Below, in pieces: positions 6,418-14,658 of a DNA stretch of 16,640 nt (position 1 is the first letter of the stretch; every line of letters begins with the position of its first letter). The notes beneath the pieces were generated by a model, which was given only the letters and a program-made list of their open reading frames with translations, was not told the DNA's origin and did no database searches. The stretch is from Paracoccaceae bacterium (lineage in GTDB: Bacteria > Pseudomonadota > Alphaproteobacteria > Rhodobacterales > Rhodobacteraceae): positions 1-16,640 of the forward strand of contig JAMWZF010000008.1 in assembly GCA_024304875.1 (NCBI GenBank). The letters run 5' to 3'. Made by a program: the position numbers and the translations under genes.

Positions 6418-7479
6418 TCACTTCGGAAGCCACCCGCCCTTCAGCGGGTGGCTTTCGTTCAGGGGCAGGTCGACCGCCTGGCCCGTCCGGGACGAGTGGT
6501 AGCAGGCGGTCACGAACTCGAGGCTCCGCCGCCCGTCCTCCAGCGTCACCTCGCGCCCGCCGCGCCCGTCCAGCGCATCCGCCATCGCCTCGAACATTCC
6601 CGCGAACCAGGGCCGCACCTCGCCCACTTCTGCCAGCACGGCGTCGATCTGGTCTTGGGTCGTCGGCGCCCGCGCGGTGAAGGTCCAGGCCTTCGCGGCG
6701 GGCGCATAGGGCGCGTGGTCGCTCTCCACCGTGAAGCCCTCGAACATCAGGCGCAGGCGGCTGATGTTCTCCGCGCATCCGAGCGTAACCGAGGAGGTGA
6801 TCAGCGCCCCCGATTCCATCCGGATCGCCAGCGCCGCGCAGTCCTCCACCTCGATCCTATTCACCCGCGTGCCCAGCTCCGCATGCACCCGCGCCACGGG
6901 GCCGAGTATCGAGGGCAGAAGGTCGTGGATATGGATCGCGTGGCCAAGGAGGGCGCCGCCCCCTTCGGTCGCCCAAGTCCCCCGCCAGGCCACATCGTAG
7001 TAGCTGGCGGGCCGGTCCCAGTGCGTCTCGAGGCTGCCGGCATAGCATCGGCCCGCGAGCCCGGCGTCGATCAGGGCGTGTAATTGCGCGGTGCCGAGGC
7101 CGTAGCGGTACTGGAAGACCGGGAAGACCTGCCGTCCGGTCTCCTGCGTCTTCTGCGCCAGTGCCTCCGCCTCGGCCAGCGAGGCGACGAGGGGCTTTTC
7201 GCAGACCACGTGCTTGCCCGCCTCCAGCGCCGCGACGCAGGTCCGGTAATGCAGGTGGGGCGGCAGGCAGACGTCGACGATGTCCACCTCGGGGTCGGCG
7301 AGGACGGCGGCGAGGTCGCTGACCACCTCCGTCCCCTCGTATTTCGCCGCGACGGTCCCGGCGCGGGCGGTGTCGAGGTCGCAGATGGCCTTGACCTTGA
7401 AGAGGTCCGGCAGGGCCGCGTAGCCCGCCAAATGCTCGGCCCCGATCCCGGCGCCGATAATGACGACGGTGCGGGTCAT
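6418..7479 (-). CDS. Gfo/Idh/MocA-family NAD(P)-dependent oxidoreductase (third in operon)
   Basis: The protein has 353 residues, the usual family length. An N-terminal Rossmann fold carries IIGAGIGAEHLAGY (residues 8-21). EKP (94-96) supplies the usual catalytic lysine. The C-terminal alpha/beta domain has TEGGGALLGHAIHIHDLL (171-188), where His183 is the probable catalytic histidine. The Asp four residues before it in many family members is replaced by Gly, with His180 next to it. Such enzymes oxidise or reduce sugars, inositols or 3-keto-sugars; the substrate here is unknown. The ATG overlaps the stop of the upstream oxidoreductase gene (ATGA), so translation is probably coupled. A longer open frame extends 5' to 8403 but that part is the shadow of the neighbouring gene. 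The 3' end contains the cycA terminator hairpin. Confidence 0.9.
   Translation of the reverse strand: MTRTVVIIGAGIGAEHLAGYAALPDLFKVKAICDLDTARAGTVAAKYEGTEVVSDLAAVLADPEVDIVDVCLPPHLHYRTCVAALEAGKHVVCEKPLVASLAEAEALAQKTQETGRQVFPVFQYRYGLGTAQLHALIDAGLAGRCYAGSLETHWDRPASYYDVAWRGTWATEGGGALLGHAIHIHDLLPSILGPVARVHAELGTRVNRIEVEDCAALAIRMESGALITSSVTLGCAENISRLRLMFEGFTVESDHAPYAPAAKAWTFTARAPTTQDQIDAVLAEVGEVRPWFAGMFEAMADALDGRGGREVTLEDGRRSLEFVTACYHSSRTGQAVDLPLNESHPLKGGWLPK
6427..6454 (+). terminator. Rho-independent-type terminator of the photosynthesis operon
   Basis: AAGCCACCCGC (6427-6437) pairs perfectly with GCGGGTGGCTT (6444-6454) around a 6-nt loop, and TTCGTTC follows on the plus strand. It lies 25 nt after the cycA stop. 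The same bases encode the last residues (PLKGGWLP) of the converging minus-strand oxidoreductase. The T-rich side faces the plus-strand transcript, so it most likely ends cycA transcription. It may also stabilise the 3' end of the opposite transcript. Confidence 0.78.
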
Positions 7480-8480
7480 TGGGCTTCCGCCTTCATCTGG
7501 GCGGTGATCGCCAGTTCCATCGTCAGGTAGGTATGGGCCTGCGGCGCTGCCGTCTCGGTCCGGTCCTGAACGTCGGCGACCAGCGCCGGGAAGTAGGGCA
7601 GAGGCGTCTCGCGGCAGTCGATATGCACGTTCTCCTCTCCGTTCACGAGGTAGAGGTTGTCGGTCCGGTGCGGCTGGCCGATGTCGGTGTACTTGCGGCA
7701 CTCGATGGTGCCCTCGGTCCCCAGCAGGAACAGCCGCCCGTCGCCCCAGGTGGGCAGCCCGTCCGGCGTGAACCAGTCGAGGCGCAGGTAGCCGTGGCCC
7801 TTGTCTCCGACGAGGGTCATCTCGCCGAAGTCCTGGAAACCGGGATGGTCCGGCATGGTGGTGTTCTCGACAAGGGCATGGGCCACGGTGGCCGAGGTCG
7901 AGCCGGTGAAATGCAGGAACTGGTCCACCTGGTGAGATCCGATGTCGCACAGGATCCCGCCGTAGCGTTCGCGCTGGAAGTACCACTCCGGCCGGGTGCG
8001 CAGGTTCTGCTTGTGGGGGGCGAGGGTGACGACCTGGACGACGCGGCCGATGGCGCCCGCGGCGACAAGCTCGCTGGCCTTGGCGGCGGCGCGGACCTCG
8101 AACCGTTCGGAGAAGTTGACCGACCAGATGCGGCCGGTCCGCTGCTGGCATTCCTTGATCGCGGCCAGTTGCTCCAGGGTCGTGCAGCCCGGCTTGTCGA
8201 CCATCACGTCCTTGCCGGCCTCCATCGACTCGATCGCCAGCGCGGCACGGTCGGCGGGGACGGCGGAGATGAGGATCATCTGCACCTCGGGGTCGTCGAG
8301 GATGGCGCGGCGGTCCGCGGCCTTTTCGACCTCGGGAAAGACCTCGCCGAACTTCGCCTCCGTCACCGCCGGACCGTCGGTCCAGTAGGCGGCGCAGGTG
8401 CACCCTTGGGCCTTCATGCCGGTCAGCATGCCGAAGATGTGGCCATGGTCGATGCCGAGGACGCCGAGTTTGAAGGGCAT
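7476..8480 (-). CDS. Gfo/Idh/MocA-family oxidoreductase (second in operon), unusual dinucleotide motif
   Basis: The protein has 334 residues. It begins KLGVLGIDHGHIFGM, a variant of the dinucleotide-binding loop in which the usual GxGxxG becomes GIDHGH. The catalytic lysine lies in VDKP (94-97) rather than EKP. The C-terminal domain carries GGILCDIGSHQVDQFLHF, with the canonical Asp179, His183 and Asp186. The family reaction is NAD(P)-linked dehydrogenation of a sugar or cyclitol; the substrate is unknown. The ATG at 8480 has only a weak ribosome site (AAAGA). The gap of 66 bp to the previous gene holds a pair of palindromes. The 3' end overlaps the next oxidoreductase gene by 4 nt. It is clearly diverged from the two flanking paralogues, so this is not a recent tandem duplication. 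Confidence 0.88.
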   Translation of the reverse strand: MPFKLGVLGIDHGHIFGMLTGMKAQGCTCAAYWTDGPAVTEAKFGEVFPEVEKAADRRAILDDPEVQMILISAVPADRAALAIESMEAGKDVMVDKPGCTTLEQLAAIKECQQRTGRIWSVNFSERFEVRAAAKASELVAAGAIGRVVQVVTLAPHKQNLRTRPEWYFQRERYGGILCDIGSHQVDQFLHFTGSTSATVAHALVENTTMPDHPGFQDFGEMTLVGDKGHGYLRLDWFTPDGLPTWGDGRLFLLGTEGTIECRKYTDIGQPHRTDNLYLVNGEENVHIDCRETPLPYFPALVADVQDRTETAAPQAHTYLTMELAITAQMKAEAQ

Positions 8481-8500
8481 GGATGGTCTTTCGTGCTTCG

Positions 8501-8559
8501 CGTCCCGAACTTGATCCGGGACGTCTGTGTCGGTCGAGGCCCCGGATCAGGTCCGGGGC
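8501..8559. repeat. REP-like pair of inverted palindromes
   Basis: Two related palindromes lie side by side. CGTCCCG/CGGGACG (8501-8507 with 8517-8523) has centre AACTTGATC. GCCCCGGA/TCCGGGGC (8539-8546 with 8552-8559) has loop TCAGG. The reverse complement of the second unit (GCCCCGGACCTGATCCGGGGC by parts) resembles the first, so they are arranged head to head, like the paired units of REP/BIME elements. Palindromes built on CCCGGA-N-TGATCCGGG are, to my knowledge, common between genes in alphaproteobacteria. The second unit overlaps the stop codon of the upstream oxidoreductase (8547-8549). Confidence 0.6.
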
Positions 8560-9568
8560 GGGTCCACGGTGACGGTCTGTCCCGCTTTCGCGGACCGTTC
8601 AAGAGCGTCGATCAACCGGTGCACCTCCAGCGCGGCGCGGCCCGGCACCAGCGGCGGGCGGCCGGTCGCCACGGCGTCAGCGAAATCCTCGATCACCGAC
8701 TGGTGCCAGTCCGAGGTGAAGGCCATCGGGTCCGCCCCCGCGCCCGAGGTGGCGGCGGCGCCCAGCACCTCGCTCCGGCCGTCCTGCCAGCTGAGGTGCA
8801 GCTCCCCGGCCTCCAGGTGCGCCGAGCCGTTCGCGCAGTGCAGCGTGATCGTCTCGCCCCGGCCGGGGTAGCTGGCGGTGGTGGCGAAGAGCTGGCCGAC
8901 GGCGCCCGAGGTAAAGCGGAGGCCGGCGCAGAGGAAGTCCTCGGCCTCCATCGCGTGAAAGCCGGTGGTGGCGGACATGGCGGAGACCTCGGCCACCGGG
9001 CCGGTCAGCGACAGCATCAGGTCCATCGTGTGGATGGCCTGGGAGATCATCACGCCGCCCCCGTCGCGGGCGTAGGTGCCGCGACCCGGCTCGTCGTAAT
9101 AGGCCTGTCCGCGCCACCAGGGCACGTTGCATTCCACCATACGCAGCGCCCCGAGGTCGGGGAGAACCCGCCGCAGGTCGGCCACCACGGGCCGGGCGCG
9201 GTGTTGCAGGACGATGCCGAGGGGAACGCCCTTCGCCTCGCAGAGGTCCACGAGGGCGGTGGCTGCTTCCAGCGTCCGCTCCACGGGTTTCTCCATCAGG
9301 ATCGGCTTGCCGGCCTTTGCGAGGACCGCGACGATCTCGGCCCGCGCGTTCGGCGGGGTCACGAGGATGGCGAAGTCGATGCCGGGGTCGGCGGCGATGT
9401 CCTGTGCGGTCATCGGACGGACGCCGAGTTCTGCGTGCTTCTCGACGAAGTGCCGGACGCTCTCGTCCGTCCGTGCGGCGACGCCGGCCAGGTCCACGGT
9501 CCGAGAATTGCCGATGGCGGCGGCATAGGTCCCCGCGACCATCCCCGCCCCGATCAGCCCGGCCCGCA

Positions 9569-9569
<1 letters not shown>
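8547..9569 (-). CDS. Gfo/Idh/MocA-family oxidoreductase (first in operon)
   Basis: The protein has 340 residues, with the dinucleotide-binding loop GLIGAGMVAGTYAAAI at residues 4-19 and the catalytic-lysine motif MEKPVERTLEAA (92-103). The C-terminal domain contains PGRGTYARDGGGVMISQAIHTMDLM, with His180 as the likely catalytic residue in a QAIH context. That context, with Gln in place of the more common Asp/Gly pattern, resembles UDP-sugar and related 3-oxidising dehydrogenases (WlbA-like), but substrate cannot be read from sequence. The ATG shares one base with the ATPase gene's stop (TGATG), so it is co-translated with the transporter. The stop lies inside a REP-like palindrome. Confidence 0.9.
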
Positions 9570-10651
<1,082 letters not shown>

Positions 10652-10661
10652 TTGAGCCCCG

Positions 10662-11786
10662 TCATTTCAAACCTGTCGTCGCGATGCCGGTGGTGATGAA
10701 CCGCTGCAGCCAGACGAACACGAGGGTGATCGGCAGAAGGGTCACCACGGTCATGGCGAGGATGTAGTGGAAGTCGGTGTTGAACTCTCCGGCGAACTGG
10801 GTGAGCCCCAGTTGCAGGGTATGCGCCGAGGGGTCCGAGATGAGGACGATCAGCGGCCAGAGGAAGTCGTTCCAGCGCCAGATCACGGAGAGGATCGCCA
10901 GCACCGAGAGGGCGGGCAGGGACAGCGGGATGATGATCCGCCAGAAGATCCGCCATTCCGAGGCCGCGTCCATGCGGGCTGCCTCCAGCAGTTCGTCGGG
11001 GATCGTCAGCATGTACTGGCGGAGGAGGAAGACCCCGGTCGGCGTCGCTGCGGCGGGGATGATGACCCCCCAGAGCGAGCCGAAGATGCCGAAGGACCAG
11101 ACCACGAAGAACAGCGAGACGAGGATGATCGAGGCCGGGATCAGCAGGGTCGCCACGATCAGGATGGTGAAGGTCAGCCGCCCCCTGAACCGGTATTTCG
11201 ACAGGGCGAAGCCGGCCATGGCGTTGATGAGGAGGGTGATGAGTGTCGCCACCACGGTCACGAAGACCGAGTTGAAGAGATAGGTGGCGAAGTGGAAATT
11301 CTCCTGCCCGTTCCGTTTGAGGATCGGGTCGAGGTAGTTCTCCACCGCGACGCGGACCTCCTCCAGCGGCTCCAATGTTTCCCGCGGCACGCCGAAGACC
11401 TCGTCGGGATTTTCGGGCGTGGCCACGTCGGTCACGCTGCGGGTCGGGCCGGCCTTGAAGACCAGCTGCTCCTCCCCCGTGCCGTCGTCGAAGATCCAGA
11501 GGTCCCGTGTCCCGACGCCCGCGATCTCCTCTTCGATCTGGGAATAGGGCAGCAGGCGGGTGTCGAAATTCTCGACCTGCCGCTCGGGCTTGATCGAGGT
11601 GAAGAAGGTCCAGAGGACCGGGACCAGCACGATCAGCACCCCGAAGGCGAGGTAGCTGTAGGCCAGCACGTCGGTCACGCCGAAGCCCTGTGCGCTGTCG
11701 CCCCGGCCCGAGGTGCGGGTGAGGAACCGCGTGAGCCGCCGCATCGGGCCGCCGGGCGGGATCGAATGGCCGTGGGGCATGGTCAT
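10662..11786 (-). CDS. Carbohydrate ABC transporter permease 2 (MalG-like) with enlarged periplasmic loop
   Basis: The inner-membrane permease has 374 residues, about 90 more than the usual 270-290 for this group. The first helix is at about residues 42-64. Five more follow from about 170 on, with the EAA loop that contacts the ATPase at 266-289 (LLEAARMDAASEWRIFWRII). Between helix 1 and the usual NSVFVT start of helix 2 lies a long hydrophilic stretch, about 66-168, including DLWIFDDGTGEEQLVF and a Glu-rich segment. By topology this is periplasmic. The ATG at 11786 overlaps the stop of permease 1 (ATGA). An in-frame ATG at 11780 is an alternative. A much longer frame open to 13145 is a shadow of the permease 1 gene. 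Confidence 0.9.
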   Translation of the reverse strand: MTMPHGHSIPPGGPMRRLTRFLTRTSGRGDSAQGFGVTDVLAYSYLAFGVLIVLVPVLWTFFTSIKPERQVENFDTRLLPYSQIEEEIAGVGTRDLWIFDDGTGEEQLVFKAGPTRSVTDVATPENPDEVFGVPRETLEPLEEVRVAVENYLDPILKRNGQENFHFATYLFNSVFVTVVATLITLLINAMAGFALSKYRFRGRLTFTILIVATLLIPASIILVSLFFVVWSFGIFGSLWGVIIPAAATPTGVFLLRQYMLTIPDELLEAARMDAASEWRIFWRIIIPLSLPALSVLAILSVIWRWNDFLWPLIVLISDPSAHTLQLGLTQFAGEFNTDFHYILAMTVVTLLPITLVFVWLQRFITTGIATTGLK

Positions 11787-13207
11787 AGGTCGGACTGCCT
11801 CCGTGTCAGCCAGAGTTGCCCGAAGGTGAAGATCGCGATGATCGCCGCCATCAGGACCGACCCCGCCGCCGCCTGCCCGTAGTCGGGCGAGCTGTCGGTG
11901 AAGGCGACCTCGTAGATGTTCTGCACGATCATGTAGGTCTCGCGCCCCGGCCCGCCGCCGGTCAGCAGGTAGACCTCGTCGAAGATCTGGAAGCTGCGGA
12001 TCAGGGACAGGATGATGACCACCGTGAGGGTCGGCATGACGAGGGGCAGGGTGATCCGGGTGAAGGCGCGCCAGGGGCGGGTCGCGTCCATCTTGGCGGC
12101 CTCGTAGAGGTCCCGCGGGATCGCCTGCAGGCCGGCGAGCAGGATCAGCATGTAGAAGCCCATGTGGCTCCAGCAGAAGACGAAGACCAGCCAGAAGAAG
12201 GGCCAGCCGGTGTTGGGCGTCACCAGCCAGTTGTTCGGGCGATAGCTGCCAAGGTCGAAGACCGTTGAGAACTGGATCGACAGGAGCATCACCGCGGCAA
12301 GGAAGGCGGCGCCCATGATCGCGGTGCGGGCCGCACTCTTGCCCGAGGCGACAAGCCAGACAAGGAACAGGCCGAGAGCGAGGCCGAGCCAGAAGCTGCC
12401 CGACAGGCCGAGCAGGCTGAGGGGGTTCGCCCAGGCCGTCAGCAGGGTGAGGATGACGGCGAAGACCCCGGTCCAGGCCGTCGACGGTTCCGAAGCCGAC
12501 CGCAGCGCCCGCTCGGTCACCACCATCAGGATCACCGCAAGCGAGACGGTCATCACCATGTCGAAGCCCGACAGCCCGGCAAGGGCGTTCAGCGCCCCGG
12601 TCGCGCCGTCCAGCGTCTCGTTCAGCACGCCCTTGCGGTGCAGGACCCAGTTCCAGATGTTGGCGATCACGACCGGGGACAGCATGACAGGGTAGAAGAA
12701 CATCGCCCGCCAGAACCCGCGCCCCTTGATGTCGCGGTTGACGACGATCGCCGTGAGCAGGGCGACCGAGCACATGATCGGCACCTGGATCACGACGAAC
12801 CAGAGCGTGTTGTAGAGGCCGGTGAAGAAGTTGTAGCCGGCGTTCTCGCAGGTCCGCGGCTCGAGGAAATTCTCGCAGCTGAAGATGTCGCCGTATTTCT
12901 CCCAGCCGACCCAGGGGCGCTCGAACAGGATGATCGAGGAGCCGCCGGTGAAGGAGACGTAGAAGTTGAGGATCATCGGCGCGAAGGTGAAAAGGCCGAA
13001 GATCGCCATATTGGGCAGGAGAAGGGCGTAGGGCACGCCGCCGCGGCCGAAGAGGCTTTGAGTCAGCTCCACCGGGAAGCCGAGGAGGTCCATCGCGAAG
13101 CGGCCGACTTGGGTGATCCGGTAGGTCCGCGTGGTCAGGAGCCACACGGTCCCGCCCAGCACCCAGGCCAGCATGAGGCCGGTCATCAGGCTTCCCGCCA
13201 GCGACAT
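11783..13207 (-). CDS. Carbohydrate ABC transporter permease 1 (MalF-like) with an inserted multi-helix segment
   Basis: The permease has 474 residues, where most members of this group have 290-330. An extra N-terminal helix (about 5-24) precedes the usual GVPYALLLPNMAIFGLFTFAP. The loop at about 86-130 has two cysteines (Cys111, Cys120) that could form a periplasmic disulfide. The normal core then runs to IWNWVLHRKGVLNETL at about 184-199. The expected continuation (NNWLVTPNTGWPFFW) appears only at about 325. Between them lie some 125 residues with four hydrophobic stretches near 217-232, 246-261, 271-288 and 294-311. The EAA motif is intact at 368-390 (YEAAKMDATRPWRAFTRITL). The ATG has GGGAG with 8 nt spacing and follows a hairpin after the binding-protein gene. 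Confidence 0.92.
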   Translation of the reverse strand: MSLAGSLMTGLMLAWVLGGTVWLLTTRTYRITQVGRFAMDLLGFPVELTQSLFGRGGVPYALLLPNMAIFGLFTFAPMILNFYVSFTGGSSIILFERPWVGWEKYGDIFSCENFLEPRTCENAGYNFFTGLYNTLWFVVIQVPIMCSVALLTAIVVNRDIKGRGFWRAMFFYPVMLSPVVIANIWNWVLHRKGVLNETLDGATGALNALAGLSGFDMVMTVSLAVILMVVTERALRSASEPSTAWTGVFAVILTLLTAWANPLSLLGLSGSFWLGLALGLFLVWLVASGKSAARTAIMGAAFLAAVMLLSIQFSTVFDLGSYRPNNWLVTPNTGWPFFWLVFVFCWSHMGFYMLILLAGLQAIPRDLYEAAKMDATRPWRAFTRITLPLVMPTLTVVIILSLIRSFQIFDEVYLLTGGGPGRETYMIVQNIYEVAFTDSSPDYGQAAAGSVLMAAIIAIFTFGQLWLTRRQSDL

Positions 13208-13231
13208 CGTTCAGGCTCCCGAGATGGAGGA

Positions 13232-13257
13232 GGGCCGGACCCCGCGAGGCCCGGCCC
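13232..13257 (-). promoter_or_regulatory. Intercistronic hairpin between binding-protein and permease genes
   Basis: In the 59-bp gap after the binding-protein stop, the minus-strand RNA can form GGGCCGGGCC/GGUCCGGCCC with a 6-nt loop (UCGCGG). All 10 pairs form on this strand, one being G-U, whereas the plus-strand version has an A-C mismatch. That is a small sign it acts in the minus-strand transcript. Hairpins here are known in other binding-protein operons (for example malE-malF), where they stabilise the upstream mRNA and reduce downstream expression. Confidence 0.6.
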
Positions 13258-13266
13258 GGCCCTTGC

Positions 13267-14538
13267 TTACTGGACGGCTTCCGAGATCCGCTCGATCGCC
13301 TCGTCGAGGGTCAGATCGCCGATCATCGCGGCCGAGAGGAACTCCACGGTGGCGTTGTACACCGTGAAACCGTTCGGATCGCCCTGCAGCTGGTAGGCCT
13401 GCGGCGTCTGCTCGGCGGCGGTTGCGGCCATGTTCGTGAAGGTGCTCAGCGCCTCGGCCACGGCCTCGGTCGCGCCCGCGGCGGCATAGTCCACGCCCTC
13501 GGCCTGGATCCCGGCATGGGCCGGGATGGCGTAGGTGCGGGCGTACCATTCGCGGGCCTGTTCGGGCTCGCCCATCCAGGCGACGAAGCCGGCGGCGGCC
13601 GCCTCGGCCTCGGGATCGCCCGACTTGAAGGCGACGAGGCCCGTGCCGCCCGGCATCACGCCGCAGCCCGCCGGGCCGCAGGGCACCGGGACGACGGCCC
13701 AGTCGAAGGTATCGCCCACGTTCTCCTGCACGTTGGCGGTGTTCCAGGACCCGGACATGTAGAAGGGCACGTCCTGTCCGAAGAACATCTCGTTGCCGTT
13801 GGTGTACTTGGCGCCCGACGCGGCAGGCCAGACGTCGGGGGGCATCAGGCCGCTTTCATGCCAGTCCAGCATGAGCTGCGCGAAGTCCCGGAACCCGTCG
13901 TCGATGACGAAGTTGCCCGCGTCGTCGAAATAGGCCGCGCCGTAGGACATGGCAGGGCCGGCGAAGCGGTGGCCCGAGCGGTCCATGACCATCCCGGCAT
14001 AGAGGCCAAGCGCCTCCTGCACCTGCGCGGTGGCCTCCGCCCACTCCTCCCAGGTCGCGCCCTCGCCGGGGACCTCGACACCGGCCTCCTCGAACATGGT
14101 GAGGTTCACGTAAGGTCCGGTCACCGTCAGTTCGGTGTGGAAGGCGTAGATGCCCCCCTCGTTGCCCGCCCGGTACCAGGGCAGGACGTCGCCGTAGGCC
14201 TCTTCCCAGGCCGCCGCGTCCACCTGGTCGGTGATGTCGACGTAGTAGTCGTGCAGGCCGCCGAGGTCGGTGACGAAGGCCAGGTCGGGCCCGGTGCCGG
14301 CCTCGAGCTGGACGGGAAGCTGTTCGCGGATGACGTTGTAGCCGACCGTGTTGAGGGTGATCGTGACGTCCGGGTTCTGCTCCTTGTAGCGCTCGGCGAA
14401 CTCGGTGATCAGGGCGGCCTTGCCGTCCACGTCCGAGATCATGAAGTCGAGTTCCTGCGCCGCGGCGGGGCCGGCCAGCATCGTCGCCCCGGCCAGCGCC
14501 GCAAGCACGCCATGTGCCTTGAATGTCTTGGTTTTCAT
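13267..14538 (-). CDS. Carbohydrate ABC transporter substrate-binding protein (family 1)
   Basis: The precursor has 423 residues with a Sec signal peptide: MKTKTFKAHG, a hydrophobic core (VLAALAGATMLAG), and cleavage near AAA-QE (after residue 27). No lipobox cysteine is present, so it is a soluble periplasmic protein. The mature part has the CUT1 binding-protein pattern: FAERYKEQNPDVTITLNTVG near the start, LEAGTGPDLAFVTDLGG, a central segment with VPFYMSGSWNTANV, and VVPVPCGPAGCGVMPGGTGLVAFK. It captures the sugar and delivers it to the two permeases. Two cysteines (PCGPAGCG) may form a disulfide. The start is clear, with GGAGG 9 nt before the ATG. It lies 120 bp downstream of the esterase gene and ahead of the permeases. 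The sugar cannot be read from the sequence. Confidence 0.93.
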   Translation of the reverse strand: MKTKTFKAHGVLAALAGATMLAGPAAAQELDFMISDVDGKAALITEFAERYKEQNPDVTITLNTVGYNVIREQLPVQLEAGTGPDLAFVTDLGGLHDYYVDITDQVDAAAWEEAYGDVLPWYRAGNEGGIYAFHTELTVTGPYVNLTMFEEAGVEVPGEGATWEEWAEATAQVQEALGLYAGMVMDRSGHRFAGPAMSYGAAYFDDAGNFVIDDGFRDFAQLMLDWHESGLMPPDVWPAASGAKYTNGNEMFFGQDVPFYMSGSWNTANVQENVGDTFDWAVVPVPCGPAGCGVMPGGTGLVAFKSGDPEAEAAAAGFVAWMGEPEQAREWYARTYAIPAHAGIQAEGVDYAAAGATEAVAEALSTFTNMAATAAEQTPQAYQLQGDPNGFTVYNATVEFLSAAMIGDLTLDEAIERISEAVQ

Positions 14539-14658
14539 TATCTGTTCCTCCCGTCAGATATGTCCGATGTCCTGCCGGGCGGAGTGGCATTTGGTGGCCT
14601 TATGCCCGCCTGCAGGTCGTCTTGACGGGCCAAGACTGCGCGGCGGAGCCTCGGGGCG
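14539..14658 (-). other. Intergenic region between esterase and binding-protein genes, with an inverted repeat
   Basis: This 120-bp gap holds a perfect 6-bp inverted repeat, GTCTTG-N6-CAAGAC, at 14619-14636. It could be an operator half-site pair or a short hairpin in the transcript. I could not find a convincing -35/-10 pair for the binding-protein gene. A CATAAG is present on the minus strand but without a good -35 at the right distance. Nothing else is recognised. Confidence 0.35.

Noticed and set aside
6418..8403. 661-codon minus-strand frame suggesting an oxidoreductase fusion
   Set aside because: Only the part from the ATG at 7479 matches the family. The upstream half is the out-of-frame reading of the neighbouring oxidoreductase and is Arg/Pro-rich noise.
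10662..13145. 827-codon minus-strand frame suggesting a fused double permease
   Set aside because: The N-terminal part is the wrong-frame reading of permease 1. The real permease 2 starts at 11786 with an ATGA overlap.
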